Positions 1 to 10,392 are shown, counted from the stretch's first letter. The stretch is 64,000 nt of DNA from CAWEFA01 sp963851385 (GCA_963851385.1 CAWKPE010000028.1:1-64000); one strand, 5' to 3'. The notes: generated from the sequence alone by a model not told the origin. Numbers and translations are program-made.

Positions 1-114
1 CTTCGCAATTACCTTTCTGACATGAATCCAGTTGAAGCCATGGAATTTCTTAACGACCGTATGAGAAAGACTGAAACTAATGAGGAATTTTTAGTCTCTA
101 TGAATGGAGAATAA
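1..114 (+). CDS. rho: Transcription termination factor Rho, C-terminal end (partial)
   Basis: The window opens inside a reading frame that runs to a TAA at 112-114. The 37 visible residues contain NPVEAMEFLNDRMRKTETN followed by EEFLVSMNGE, which matches the extreme C-terminus of Rho (the E. coli counterpart reads DAMEFLINKLAMTKTNDDF). Rho is the hexameric RNA helicase that terminates transcription. The catalytic part lies upstream of the window. A hairpin terminator follows about 30 bases after the stop. The match is short but specific; the alternative, another conserved ATPase tail, is less likely. Confidence 0.8.
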   Translation, partial: LRNYLSDMNPVEAMEFLNDRMRKTETNEEFLVSMNGE

Positions 115-146
115 AAATTAAATCTCATAAAATACTATATAATAAT

Positions 147-183
147 ACCCTTGCTTAATTTATAGTAAGGGTTTTTCTTTTTT
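147..183 (+). terminator. Rho-independent terminator after rho
   Basis: A short stem ACCCTT / AAGGGT (147-152 with 167-172) is followed at once by a T-rich run. It lies 33 bases after the rho stop codon and is oriented to end that transcript. Confidence 0.65.
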
Positions 184-365
184 AGTTCTTTGTAAATAAT
201 TTGCCGCATTTTCAAATTACAATCTTCAGGATGAAAACTACAAATAATATTAGTTGTTATTAAATTTATCTTAACTGAATTTAAAGGTTCAACAGGCATA
301 GAAGAAATATGATTGATTAAAAAATTATTTATAATCAATATATATAATGTTATTGCTTCCATTTC

Positions 366-399
366 TTTGAATAAGATAATATCATTTTCATTAATTTTG
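366..399 (+). promoter_or_regulatory. Bacteroidota-type promoter of nifJ
   Basis: TAATTTTG at 392-399 fits the Bacteroidota -7 consensus TAnnTTTG. A TTG at about 367-369, roughly 22 bases upstream, fits the -33 element. The nifJ start codon lies about 60 bases downstream. Confidence 0.5.
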
Positions 400-460
400 T
401 AACCTGTTTTTTAAAAATTATTAATTAACTGTTATTTAAATACTTAAATATATTTTAGCA

Positions 461-3400
461 ATGGCAAAGAAAAAATTTGTTACATGTGATGGAAATTATG
501 CAGCTGCACATGTGGCATATATGTTTAGCGAAGTTGCTGCAATTTATCCTATTACACCCTCTTCAACTATGGCCGAATATGTTGATGAATGGGCAGCAAA
601 TGGAAGAAAGAATATTTTCAATCAAACTGTTCGTGTAGTTGAAATGCAAAGCGAAGCCGGTGCTGCAGGAGCTGTTCACGGTTCATTGCAATCTGGTGCA
701 CTCACGAGCACATATACTGCATCGCAAGGTTTATTGCTCATGATTCCAAATATGTACAAAATTTCAGGTGAATTATTACCTGGTGTTTTTCATGTTTCAG
801 CACGTTCATTAGCAGCTCAGGCATTATCAATTTTTGGTGATCACAGCGATGTGATGAGTACACGTAATACAGGATTTGCAATGCTCGCTACCGGAAGCGT
901 ACAGGAAATTATGGACCTTGCTGCAGTAGCACATTTAACTGCAATCAAATCACGTATTCCTTTCTTCATTTTTTTGATGGGTTCCGGACATCGGCCGAAG
1001 TTCAAAAAATTGAAGTTACTGAACAAGATGATCTTATTAAATTAATTGATTGGAAAGCATTACAGGAATTTCGTGACAGAGCACTTAACCCGGAACATCC
1101 TGTAACAAGGGGAACAGCTCAAAATCCTGATATTTATTTCCAGAGTCGTGAAGCTGCTAACCGATTTTATGATGCAGTTCCTGATATCGTTGAAGCATAC
1201 ATGCAGGAAATTAAAAAAATTACAGGACGCGAATATCATCCGTTTACTTATTATGGTGCAAAAGATGCCGAGAATGTAATTATTGCTATGGGTTCAGTTA
1301 CTGAAACAATAAAAGAAGTTATTGATTATCTTACAGCAAAAGGAGAAAAAATTGGACTTATTACTGTTCATTTATATCGTCCTTTTTCAGCAAAATATTT
1401 TATGAAGGATGTCCTTCAATCAGTAAAGCGTATTTGTGTTCTTGACCGGACAAAAGAACCGGGAGCCAATGGCGATCCTCTTTATCTTGATGTTAAAGAA
1501 CTTGTTTTATGGAAAGCCAAATGCCCCAATAATTGTTGGTGGCCGATATGGTTTAAGTTCAAAAGATACAACTCCGGGCCAGATGATGGCAGTGATCAAA
1601 AACCTGAAAATGAAAGAACCTAAAAACCAATTTACTGTTGGTATTGTTGACGATGTTACTTTTAAATCTCTTCCTGTTGAACCTGAAGTAAATGTTATCA
1701 AAGCTGGTACTTTTGAAGGTAAATTCTATGGCATTGGTGCCGATGGTACTGTTGGTGCTAATAAAAATTCAATTAAAATTATTGGCTGATACTACCGATA
1801 AATACAGCCAGGCATATTTTGCATACGATTCAAAAAAATCCGGTGGTATTACTACTTCGCATCTGCGTTTTGGGGATCAACCAATTCGTGCTCCATACCT
1901 GGTAATCAGTCCCGATTTTGTTGCCTGTCATGTTCCTTCATATCTTGATAAATATGATATGCTTGCAGGATTAAAGAAAGGCGGAACATTTCTCTTAAAT
2001 AGTATTTGGGATGTTGAAGAAACAAAAAAACGTCTTCCAGATCATATGAAAAAATATCTGGCGGAAAATGAAATCAATTTCTATATTATCAATGCAACAG
2101 CAATTGCAGAAGAAATTGGTCTCGGAAACCGCACCAATACTATCATGCAAAGTGCTTTCTTTAAAATATCCGGTGTAATTCCTTATGAAAAAGCAGTGGA
2201 AGAAATGAAGAAAGCTATTGTAAAAGACTTTGGCAAAAAAGGTGAAGAAATTGTTAAAATGAATCATGCTGCAGTTGATCGCGGCGGGACAGTAACGAAA
2301 GTAGAAATTCCTAAAGAATGGAAAAACCTTAAATCGTCAATATTCAATTACAAAATTGACTGGTGATGTTCCCGAATTTATAAATAATGTAGTTATTCCT
2401 ATCAATTCGATGAAAGGTGATGATTTGCCTGTCAGTGTATTTCTGGGACGTGAAGATGGCACATTTCCTGCCGGAACTACAGCTTTCGAAAAACGAGGTA
2501 TTGCAGTTAATGTTCCCGAGTGGATACCAGAAAACTGTATTCAGTGTAATCAATGTTCATATATTTGTCCTCACGCTTGTATCAGGCCATTTCTATTCAA
2601 TGAAAAAGAAGCATCCGGAATGCCTGCCGGAAGTAAGTTCATTAAAGGCGACTGGTAAAGCTCTTGAAGGTTTGCAATATAAAATACAGGTAAGTGTTCT
2701 TGATTGCACAGGATGTGGTAATTGTGCCGATGTTTGTCCTTCAAAAACAAAGGCATTGGTTATGAAACCTCTGGAAAGTCAATTGGCCGAAGTTGAACGT
2801 TGGAATTATATTGAAAAGAATGTTACTTATAAAGATACATTACTTCCAAAAGATGCAGCAATTAAAAATACACAATTTGCACAACCATTATTTGAATTTT
2901 CAGGAGCTTGTGCAGGTTGTGGCGAAACTCCATATATAAAATTGATTACTCAGTTATTTGGCGACCGAATGATTGTTGCAAATGCAACAGGTTGTTCATC
3001 AATCTATGGTGGTTCTGCACCATCTACTCCATATAGGATAAATCAAAATGGCAAAGGAGTTGCCTGGGCTAATTCACTCTTCGAAGACAATGCAGAATAT
3101 GGTTTGGGCATGGTTATCGGTATCAAACAGATTCGCGAAAGAATTGCAATGATGATGAAAGAATCATTAGAATCAGTTGGTGCTTCAACTAAAGAAGCCT
3201 TTAATGAATGGATTGCCGGAATGAATAATGCAGAACAATCAAAAGTTGCTACTGAAAAAGTTCGCTCTGCTCTTAAAAATGAAAAAAATGCTGTTGCTAC
3301 CGAAATCAAAAAGCTTGATCAATACCTGATAAAAAAATCTGTCTGGTCATTTGGTGGTGACGGCTGGGCTTATGATATAGGTTACGGAGGATTGGATCAT

Positions 3401-3997
3401 GTCCTTGCATCTGGTGAAGATATTAATTTATTGGTCCTCGATACTGAAGTATATTCAAATACAGGTGGTCAGGCTTCCAAATCTACACCTATTGGAGCTA
3501 TCGCTAAATTTGCAGCATCAGGTAAACGCGTTCGCAAGAAAGACCTTGGAATGATGGCAATAAGCTATGGTTACTGTTATGTTGCACAGGTATCTATGGG
3601 TGCAAGCCAAAGTCAGTATTTAAAAGCGATTCGGGAGGCCGAAGCATTTCCTGGACCCTCATTAATAATTGCATATTCACCTTGTATTAACCATGGACTA
3701 AGACCTGGTATGGGCAAATCGCAAAACCAGGCAAAATTAGCAGTTGAATCAGGATATTGGCATTTATATAGGTACAATCCTCTTTTAGAAGCACAGGGAC
3801 AGAATCCATTTCAATTAGATTCAAAAGAACCTAACTGGCCTGAATTCCAAAAATTCCTTGACAGCGAAGTACGTTATTCATCTCTTAAGAAGGCATTCCC
3901 TGCTGCAGCTATTGAGCTATTTAAAGCAGCCGAAGAAAATGCTAAATGGCGCTATAATAGCTACAAACGTTATGCTTCTATGATTTTTGCTAAATAG
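461..3997 (+). pseudogene. nifJ: Pyruvate:ferredoxin (flavodoxin) oxidoreductase, full length but with five frameshifts
   Basis: PFOR oxidises pyruvate to acetyl-CoA and CO2 and reduces ferredoxin. After correcting five indels the span encodes about 1177 residues, the normal length for the single-chain enzyme. In order one sees the pyrimidine-binding domain (YPITPSSTMAEYVDEW), the domain with GGRYGLSSKDTTP and DGTVGANKNS, two [4Fe-4S] ferredoxin motifs (CIQCNQCSYICPHAC near 2536, CTGCGNCADVCPSK near 2707) and the TPP domain (GACAGCGETP; GDGWAYDIGYGGLDHV). The breaks are a missing base near 967 and extra bases near 1505-1508, 1784, 2348 and 2647; the net change is +3 and the last 1.3 kb is intact. 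Strong conservation in every frame segment suggests sequencing error or very recent decay. Confidence 0.9.
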
Positions 3998-4028
3998 ATT
4001 TTTATTTTACAGGAATTAAATAAGAAAT

Positions 4029-4058
4029 AAAAAGCTGCCCGGTCGGGTGGCTTTTTTA
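4029..4058 (+). terminator. Rho-independent terminator after nifJ
   Basis: A long hairpin (AAAAAGC..GCCCG paired with CGGGT..GCTTTTT, loop around 4041-4044) ends in a run of six T. It lies about 30 bases after the nifJ stop. Confidence 0.8.
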
Positions 4059-4211
4059 TTTTAAATTTGTAGTTGTTTAATATGTTGATTGGCTATATCT
4101 ATAGTCCACAGACCACAGTTAATGGTATATAAATTTAGTAACATTCATGGACAATGGACTGTCGACCATGAACTGTTGGCAATTAACCAACAACATTGTT
4201 TTTATTACACT

Positions 4212-4670
4212 ATGGAACTGAAATATTTCAATATAAGAGTATATGCCATCATTTTAAATGATGATAAAGACTCAGTTCTTGTCAGCGATGAGTTTCAAAA
4301 AAATATGCGAATGACAAAATTCCCTGGAGGCGGATTACAATTGGGCGAAGGAACTTTAGATTGCTTAAAAAGAGAAGCTTTGGAAGAATTTGGCCAGAAA
4401 ATTGATATTATCAGTCATTTCTATACAACGGATTTCTTTCAAAAAGCATTATTTTATGAAGATCACCAGTTGATTAGTATTTATTATTTAGCACAGTTTA
4501 TTAAAGAGCCTGAATTTAAAATCTCAGAAAAGCCATTTGACTATGGTGAAGACCAAAATGAAAAACAATCATTTCGCTGGATTAATTTGAAAGAAATTAA
4601 CTCGTCTTCATTCACACTATCTATTGATAAAAAAGTCGGCGAGATGCTCAGAAGCAAAAATATCTTATAA
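4212..4670 (+). CDS. NUDIX hydrolase
   Basis: This 152-residue protein carries a canonical NUDIX box at residues 40-62, with G40, E46, R54-E55, E58-E59 and G61 in the spacing GX5EX7REUXEEXGU. Such enzymes hydrolyse nucleoside diphosphates linked to another group, using Mg bound by the box glutamates; the substrate cannot be told from sequence. The frame stays open back to a TTG at 4089, but that extension (residues such as MAISIVHRPQ) lies over degenerate TGGAC/CCATG intergenic repeats. The ATG at 4212, starting MELKYFNIRVYAI, gives the normal family length and is preferred. It stands alone between the nifJ terminator and a convergent MFS gene. Confidence 0.82.
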   Translation: MELKYFNIRVYAIILNDDKDSVLVSDEFQKNMRMTKFPGGGLQLGEGTLDCLKREALEEFGQKIDIISHFYTTDFFQKALFYEDHQLISIYYLAQFIKEPEFKISEKPFDYGEDQNEKQSFRWINLKEINSSSFTLSIDKKVGEMLRSKNIL

Positions 4671-4776
4671 TAATCAATCTATGTTTGGTATTATAAATCT
4701 TTTAAAAGATATGTCATCATTATCGGCTAAAATTATTTGGATAATAACAAATATTGTTGAATACCGGTAAACCTAA

Positions 4777-6198
4777 CTAATCGATTTTCTCAATTTCTTT
4801 TCCTTTTACAAGTGAAGCTACCATGCCCAGCAAAGCAAAAATACATGCAATCATAATTGCAAAGTGAAGTGCATATATAAATGATGCCTGATGCATAGAC
4901 AGACCTTTGAGTCCTTTTGATGCATAAAACATATTCGAATTTTTTAAATTCAGCGAAAACAATGCACCGGAAACAGCCACGCCTAATACCATGCCAATAT
5001 TTCGCATCGTTGCTAGTATTCCTGATGCAGTGCCTCTGTTTTGCGGCGGAACACTTCCCATAATAGCGCTGATATTAGGCGTTTGAAACAAACCCAGACC
5101 CAATCCTGTTATAATCATTGTGATAATTATATAGCACAACGAAGTATCGGGTTTGAGAAAGCTTAATAAAAATATTCCCAAAGCCATAATTCCCATCCCG
5201 GCAGAGCTTATGTACCTGCTGTCAAAACGGTCGTAAATAATTCCACTGACAGGAGCTATTACCATTGCCGTAACCGGCATAGGAATATAAAGCATCCCGG
5301 TTTTTGCAGGAGAAAACATCCGTAACTTTTCGAGATAAAAGGGCGCTAAAAAAGCTATTATAAACATTGCCAGAAAGTTGAAAACTACAGCGATAATGCT
5401 TGCAGCAAATACTCTATTTTTAAAAAGAGCAGTATTAAGTATGGGATATGCATATCTTTTTTCAAAAAGAGTAAAAACTACAATCATCAATAAACCAGAT
5501 GCCAGCATGACATACATGACAGGATTCAGATTTGATTTGGCTGCAATATCGAGTGGCAGAAGGATAAGTATAAGCGCGATAAATATCATTATGCTTCCCA
5601 GTATATCAAATGGTACGGATACTTTTTTATTATCGCCAGGTATGTTCTTTATTGCAACTATAACACCAATGATACCAATCGGTATATTAATAAAGAATAT
5701 GCTTTGCCATCCGAAAATAGTTGTCAGAAAGCCGCCAAGCACTGGTCCTGTGCAAAGTGCAACAGCAACAGCTATAGCAGTAACGCTAAAAGCTTTACCC
5801 CGGATTTCAGCAGGAACAGCATCAGTAATAATCGCGGGCCCTGTAGAATATATCATTCCTGCTCCCAAAGCCTGAATTGCACGACAAATAATGAGCATAA
5901 CAATGCTGACCGAAAACCCGCAAAGTAATGAACCGGTTGTAAAAACAACAAACCCGGTTATATACAATTTCTTGTGACCATACATATCTGATAACCGTCC
6001 AAATGTAAGCAACAAGCTGCTGACGACCAACAGATAAGCCGTTATGATCCATTCAATCATTGAAAGTGAAACATGAAAACTGTTTTGAATAATTGGTATG
6101 GCTATATTAACAACATTCGTGTCGAGAGAAGACATAAATGTTCCAATAGCAACTGCCACTACCGTCATAAGACCTTTATTTTTTTGAACTGATTGCAT
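4777..6198 (-). CDS. MFS drug exporter, DHA2 (EmrB/QacA) family
   Basis: The 473-residue polytopic protein has the length and hydrophobic pattern of 14-helix DHA2 proton antiporters, which export drugs or toxic metabolites across the inner membrane. Family motifs are visible: LDTNVVNIAIPII in helix 1 (motif D1), GRLSDMYGHKKLY in the first cytoplasmic loop (motif A) and GPVLGGFL in helix 5 (motif C, typical of antiporters). A second motif-A-like loop, GIIYDRFDSRY, begins the C-terminal half. The ATG at 6198 directly precedes a short polar N-terminus. There is no adjacent regulator or membrane-fusion partner, so the substrate is unknown. Two mutually convergent gene ends (4670 and 4777) flank it downstream. 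Confidence 0.88.
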   Translation of the reverse strand: MQSVQKNKGLMTVVAVAIGTFMSSLDTNVVNIAIPIIQNSFHVSLSMIEWIITAYLLVVSSLLLTFGRLSDMYGHKKLYITGFVVFTTGSLLCGFSVSIVMLIICRAIQALGAGMIYSTGPAIITDAVPAEIRGKAFSVTAIAVAVALCTGPVLGGFLTTIFGWQSIFFINIPIGIIGVIVAIKNIPGDNKKVSVPFDILGSIMIFIALILILLPLDIAAKSNLNPVMYVMLASGLLMIVVFTLFEKRYAYPILNTALFKNRVFAASIIAVVFNFLAMFIIAFLAPFYLEKLRMFSPAKTGMLYIPMPVTAMVIAPVSGIIYDRFDSRYISSAGMGIMALGIFLLSFLKPDTSLCYIIITMIITGLGLGLFQTPNISAIMGSVPPQNRGTASGILATMRNIGMVLGVAVSGALFSLNLKNSNMFYASKGLKGLSMHQASFIYALHFAIMIACIFALLGMVASLVKGKEIEKID

Positions 6199-6547
6199 TT
6201 TAAATTTCCCTTCTATTTAAGAATTTAAAACGAAAATATCAGTATTAATAAAAATCAACTATTACTTATCGGCAGGCAATATCATAATATCGGTAAAAAA
6301 TAGTTCCTGTTTGACAGCATTGTTTACAAATAATTAAAATAGAAAAATGGAAGGTCTTAATTTCCGAAGTTTGATATGTAATGTTTTCGTGATAGCAATA
6401 AATTATTTGATGTTAATAATCACAGGTTATTCATAAAAATTGATTGTTATCTGTTTGCCCCTGCAGGACTTTTTGGCACATTATCTAAAAACAGAATTCC
6501 CATACAGAACATTCTTATAGATCAGCACTTCTGGAATTCACCTAATT
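6199..6547. other. Intergenic region without recognised feature
   Basis: This 349-base AT-rich stretch separates the start of the MFS exporter from the end of the HD hydrolase, both on the minus strand. No convincing ORF, RNA or repeat was seen. It presumably holds the MFS promoter, but no clear TAnnTTTG box was found in the minus orientation. Confidence 0.4.
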
Positions 6548-7084
6548 TTATTTGCCAATTAACTTTCCAGCTTTTTTGCATATTTCTTCGAAAGCATTAT
6601 CAAGTTGTGCATTTTTTCCTTTACAATTATTAAAAACATCAATAGCCCAATCGATATACTTCAATTTCCTTTTCTTTGTCCAATTCAAAGGATAGTTTAT
6701 CATATCATTTATGTTGGCTATTTTATCGGCAATTCTGATTAAACCGGCATAATGAGATAATTTAGAAGCATTAGTTATTTGTAAATTCTTTCTCACTTTC
6801 TCATTTAATTTCATATTGTCCGTAACTTCCATTACAAGGTTGGCAACTTTAATACCAAATTTTTCTGTCAATTCTTTTGCTGTTGTATCGGTATCTTCAA
6901 TAGTATCATGAAGCATTGCGGCAAATAAAAGTTCAGTATTTATTTCACCGCAATCGGCTAAAATTTTACAAACTTTAACAGGATGATTTATGTAAGGTAT
7001 TTTCAAATAACCCTTTCTTCTTTGAAACTTATGCTTTTCAGTAGCAAATTCTGTAACTTCAACAAATTTGGTAATATGATTCAT
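6548..7084 (-). CDS. HD-domain hydrolase, MESH1-like (small alarmone hydrolase)
   Basis: This 178-residue protein consists of a single HD domain similar to the N-terminal hydrolase domain of RelA/SpoT and to metazoan MESH1, enzymes that remove the 3' pyrophosphate of ppGpp. Visible features are RRKG (residues 22-25), the metal ligands H34, H59-D60 in LHDTIEDT, and D120 in IRIADKIANI. There is no synthetase, TGS or ACT domain, so it would be a hydrolase-only small alarmone hydrolase. It is monocistronic and divergent from the SiaC-like gene. The fold is well supported; the exact nucleotide substrate is inferred and could be another phosphorylated nucleotide. Confidence 0.8.
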   Translation of the reverse strand: MNHITKFVEVTEFATEKHKFQRRKGYLKIPYINHPVKVCKILADCGEINTELLFAAMLHDTIEDTDTTAKELTEKFGIKVANLVMEVTDNMKLNEKVRKNLQITNASKLSHYAGLIRIADKIANINDMINYPLNWTKKRKLKYIDWAIDVFNNCKGKNAQLDNAFEEICKKAGKLIGK

Positions 7085-7178
7085 TATATATATTTTTACA
7101 ATCTTCTTATAATAAAAAAATTAGAGGTATTTTTTTTTAAATTTAATTAGTTTAAATTTAAACACAAATTCTTTGAGA

Positions 7179-7559
7179 ATGGATAGCTTATTCATAGAAG
7201 GTACAAAGAAGACCCCGGAAGTCAGTTTCAATACAAATGGCCAATTAAAAATTAAAGGTCGTTCAATTCCTGAAGATCCTTCTAAATTTTATGATCTGTT
7301 ATATCTTTGGGTATTCGAATATTGTTCCCATCCTCAACAATCAACAACGGTGAATGTTGAACTTGAATATTTTAATAGTGGTACTTCAAAAGCTCTCCTT
7401 CATATTCTCAGGATGCTTGTTGATCTTAAGAATAAAGGTCATATGATAGATATAAACTGGTTCTATGAAACAGGAGATGATGATATATATGAAAGAGGAG
7501 AATACTACTCATCTATACTTGATACAAAATTTCAATTTATTGAAGTAAAGCAAGATTAA
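7179..7559 (+). CDS. SiaC-family regulatory protein (DUF1987)
   Basis: The 126-residue protein matches the DUF1987/SiaC family: an N-terminal KTPEVSFNTNGQLKIKGRS strand region, then VELEYFNSGTSKALLHIL and INWFYETGDDDIYERGEYYS. In Pseudomonas SiaC is phosphorylated on a threonine in the central motif by SiaB and dephosphorylated by SiaA, and in turn activates a diguanylate cyclase. No kinase, phosphatase or GGDEF gene lies beside it here. The ATG at 7179 is preferred over an upstream TTG at 7173, which adds only two residues. The role as a partner-switching signalling protein is inferred from the family. Confidence 0.78.
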   Translation: MDSLFIEGTKKTPEVSFNTNGQLKIKGRSIPEDPSKFYDLLYLWVFEYCSHPQQSTTVNVELEYFNSGTSKALLHILRMLVDLKNKGHMIDINWFYETGDDDIYERGEYYSSILDTKFQFIEVKQD

Positions 7560-7781
7560 GCATTATCTATTTTTTATATTCCTACTTCTAGATAATTCCA
7601 ATAAAATTAATTTCCTTATTTGCTGAAATCTCTCATATCAACTAAAAACACTCAATAGCATATATTGATTGAATTTTATTTATCCCGTTATTCAAAAAGC
7701 AATTACAGTGTCAGCATAAAATCTCAGAATAGTTGGATTTTATATTTTTTTTGTAACTTGAAACCTCAAAACTTAATAAAA

Positions 7782-8264
7782 ATGGTAATTGATAATGCTA
7801 AAATTGTAATCAGGGATAGAATGATGATGTATATTATGGCAATCAGTCTCACCGTTATTATTCCAGTAATTTGTTTATCTGACTTCTTCGATAACCCGGT
7901 CTTTGGTCTAAGTCGTGAAATATATGTAATTGTTGTGTGCGCAGCATATATTTTATATAATGTGTATCGTTTTTTTCTTAATATTAATTATTTCTTTTTT
8001 AATGATCAATCTGAAAAAATTATTCTGAAATATTATTCACTCAGACCTTTTATGCAAAAACACCGTAGCATTGAAATAGCTAAAGGATCGTTAGTTAAAT
8101 TCGAAGTTAATACAAGCTTTATTAGACGAAAAAAAGGTTTGATACTTTATCAAAAGATAAATAATAAAATAGCGAAATACCCACCTGTTTCAATCTCGGC
8201 TTTGAATAAAGAAGAATATGACAACCTTGTAACTGCATTAAATAAACATATTTCGAATAATTAG
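7782..8264 (+). CDS. Membrane protein with two N-terminal helices, function unknown
   Basis: I do not recognise a family. From the ATG at 7782 the protein has about 160 residues: a short basic N-terminus (KIVIRDRM), two hydrophobic helices (around residues 15-35 and 45-65), then a soluble C-terminal half rich in Lys and Ile with the basic run RRKKG. The layout is that of bPH-like or YcxB-like small membrane proteins, but no diagnostic motif is visible. The frame is open back to a TTG at 7665, but the ATG follows an AT-rich leader that looks non-coding. It lies 68 bases upstream of dprA in the same direction. Confidence 0.55.
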   Translation: MVIDNAKIVIRDRMMMYIMAISLTVIIPVICLSDFFDNPVFGLSREIYVIVVCAAYILYNVYRFFLNINYFFFNDQSEKIILKYYSLRPFMQKHRSIEIAKGSLVKFEVNTSFIRRKKGLILYQKINNKIAKYPPVSISALNKEEYDNLVTALNKHISNN

Positions 8265-8331
8265 ATTAATTATTTAACATCACATACTTGTTATCAAATA
8301 TTAAACATAAGAATAAAAACCAATTTCTGAA

Positions 8332-9441
8332 ATGTCTTATAATCCTCTGATATATAAAATAGCAGTCGGCATGATTCCGGGTATAGGATGCATTACTGCG
8401 AAAAAACTGATTGCATATACAGGAAGTATTGAAGGAATATTTCGGGAAAAAAAATCGAAATTGCTAAAAATACCTGGAATTGGTGATGTGCTTGCAAACG
8501 AAATAGTAAATAATAGTGTTTTAGGTCAGGCTGAAAAAGAACTTGCTTTTATTGAACAATATGGCATCAAACCTTATTTTTATCTCGATGAAGTTTATCC
8601 TGAAAGATTGAAACATTGCCAGGATTCACCGCTAATTCTCTATGTTAAAGGAAATGTTGATTTAAATACTAAAAAAATCATCAGCATAGTAGGTACACGA
8701 AAGGCTACACAATCTGGTAAAAGTTTTTGCGAAAAAATTATAAAACAATTGTCTGAACTGAATCATGATCCGGTAATTGTAAGCGGATTAGCATTTGGTA
8801 TTGATATTACTGCACATAAAGCTGCATTAAAAAATAATCTACCGACAATTGCAGTTCTCGGGCATGGCTTAAAAACAATATATCCTGCTTCGCACTCAAA
8901 ATATGCAAGAGAAATCGTTGAAAAAGGAGCTTTAGTAACTGAATTTACCAGTGATGTTAAAGCAGACAGACCATTATTTGTTCGCCGTAACCGAATAATA
9001 GCCGGACTTGCTGATGCTACTTTAGTTATTGAATCAGGTGCTGAAGGTGGCGCATTAATTACTGCTGATATTGCCAACTCATACAATAGAGAAGTATTTG
9101 CTGTCCCCGGAAGAAGTGAAGATGCTATGTCTAAAGGATGCAATCAATTAATCAAATCCAACAAGGCACATTTGCTGGATAGCGTCGAAGATTTGGAATA
9201 TATATTGGGTTGGGAAAGTTCAACTACAAAATCAAAAACTATTCAAAAGGAACTATTCGTAAATCTCACCGATGATGAAAAATTTATTATGGAGATTATC
9301 CGTAATAATAATGAATTGGTAATAGATTTGATTTGCCATGAAGCAAATATGCCTGTAAGTAAAGTATCTCCAATATTGCTTAATCTTGAATTTGCAGGAT
9401 TGGTAAGAAGCTTACCGGGCAAGATTTATAAAATTGTGTAA
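8332..9441 (+). CDS. dprA: DNA processing protein DprA (Smf)
   Basis: DprA protects incoming single-stranded DNA and loads RecA during transformation. The 369 residues show an N-terminal helix-hairpin-helix part (GMIPGIGCITAKKL, IPGIGDVLA), then the Rossmann-like DprA core with SIVGTRKAT, VSGLAFGIDITAHKAAL, AVLGHGLKTIYP, FVRRNRIIAGLADATLVIE and GALITADIANSYNREVFAVPG. A C-terminal winged-helix-like domain follows (about residues 310-369, ending LVRSLPGKIYKI). The length is typical. It is the only competence gene in the window and probably ends a short plus-strand unit with the preceding membrane protein. Confidence 0.95.
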   Translation: MSYNPLIYKIAVGMIPGIGCITAKKLIAYTGSIEGIFREKKSKLLKIPGIGDVLANEIVNNSVLGQAEKELAFIEQYGIKPYFYLDEVYPERLKHCQDSPLILYVKGNVDLNTKKIISIVGTRKATQSGKSFCEKIIKQLSELNHDPVIVSGLAFGIDITAHKAALKNNLPTIAVLGHGLKTIYPASHSKYAREIVEKGALVTEFTSDVKADRPLFVRRNRIIAGLADATLVIESGAEGGALITADIANSYNREVFAVPGRSEDAMSKGCNQLIKSNKAHLLDSVEDLEYILGWESSTTKSKTIQKELFVNLTDDEKFIMEIIRNNNELVIDLICHEANMPVSKVSPILLNLEFAGLVRSLPGKIYKIV

Positions 9442-9641
9442 GACCATAAATGACAGGATTGCTTACTAATGTTTTGATAAAGTAAAGTTTTATTATTGAA
9501 ACCAAATCAAAAACCTAAAATTCTCCAATAATTTCATAAAAATGAATAGTTTAATCAAGATATCATTGATTTTCTGATATTATTTTATTAATTTGCCTCT
9601 ACCTTATTAATTATAAATTTAAACCTAAAAAACATCAAACT

Positions 9642-10211
9642 ATGGAAAATCAACTTGTATTAGGAGACGTTTTGTCCAATGCTTTTAAAATTGGACTAAA
9701 GAATTTTCTGTCATTAATTGCAATATTAATTTTATGGATAGTTACAATTTGGATACCTTATTTAAATGTAGGTACAACAATTGCTTTGGTAACACTCCCA
9801 TTAAGTATGAGCAAAGGAGAGGTAATATCACCTTTAGAAATTTTCAAAGCAAAATACAGAAAATATATGGGGGAATTTTTTATAATAAATGGATTGAGTT
9901 TCATGGCTATTTTTACTGCTATGCTATTTCTTATTATTCCTGCTTATGTTATCAGTCTTAGCTGGAGCTTGGGTGTATATTTAATGATAGACAAAGGCTT
10001 GAATCCTATTGAAGCATTGACTGAAAGTAATAAAAGAACTATCGGTAAAAAATGGACAATGTTTTTCAGCTATTTAATTCTCATTATACCCATTATAATA
10101 CTTGGTCTTATTCCTTTCATTGGCCATTATCTTGCAATTATTTATGCAATTATCTTAATACCCGTTTATCTTGGAGCGAAAGCCTATATATATTCTATTT
10201 TAGGCAAATAG
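9642..10211 (+). CDS. Polytopic membrane protein, DUF975/YciC-like
   Basis: The 189-residue protein has about five hydrophobic segments and the pattern of small inner-membrane proteins in the DUF975/UPF0259 group: an N-terminal GDVLSNAFKIGLKNF helix, a central SLGVYLMIDKGLNPIEALTESNKRT segment (compare the conserved ALxxS..RG motif of that group) and a C-terminal hydrophobic pair. Its biochemical role is unknown. It starts at an ATG about 45 bases after a weak TAATTTG promoter-like element near 9590 and is followed by a strong terminator at 10351, so it appears to be monocistronic. Confidence 0.6.
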   Translation: MENQLVLGDVLSNAFKIGLKNFLSLIAILILWIVTIWIPYLNVGTTIALVTLPLSMSKGEVISPLEIFKAKYRKYMGEFFIINGLSFMAIFTAMLFLIIPAYVISLSWSLGVYLMIDKGLNPIEALTESNKRTIGKKWTMFFSYLILIIPIIILGLIPFIGHYLAIIYAIILIPVYLGAKAYIYSILGK

Positions 10212-10350
10212 TTTTACTCTAGCAACAATTGATGATTTAAATGGCACTATATTAATTAATTTTTAATACAATAAATTTAAAACTATATATAGTCTCGACT
10301 TATGAGTTTAAATCAATCGAAATTAAATATTTATTTTGCTGAAATTAGTT

Positions 10351-10392
10351 AAGGAGCCTTAGAATACCTTAAGGCTCCTTTGTTATTTTATA
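10351..10392 (+). terminator. Strong Rho-independent terminator
   Basis: An 11-bp perfect stem (10351-10361 with 10370-10380, AAGGAGCCTTA / TAAGGCTCCTT) with an 8-base loop is followed by TTTGTTATTTTA. It lies about 140 bases after the DUF975-like gene and marks the left border of the accessory island. Confidence 0.8.

Noticed and set aside
135..362. A 75-codon minus-strand ORF between rho and nifJ
   Set aside because: It overlaps the rho terminator and has no recognisable domain, and the region holds the nifJ promoter.
4089..4211. N-terminal extension of the NUDIX protein from a TTG
   Set aside because: The stretch consists of degenerate TGGAC/CCATG intergenic repeats and does not resemble any NUDIX N-terminus.
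5378..5875. A 165-codon ORF antisense to the MFS exporter
   Set aside because: It is a shadow frame of the transporter with no motif of its own.
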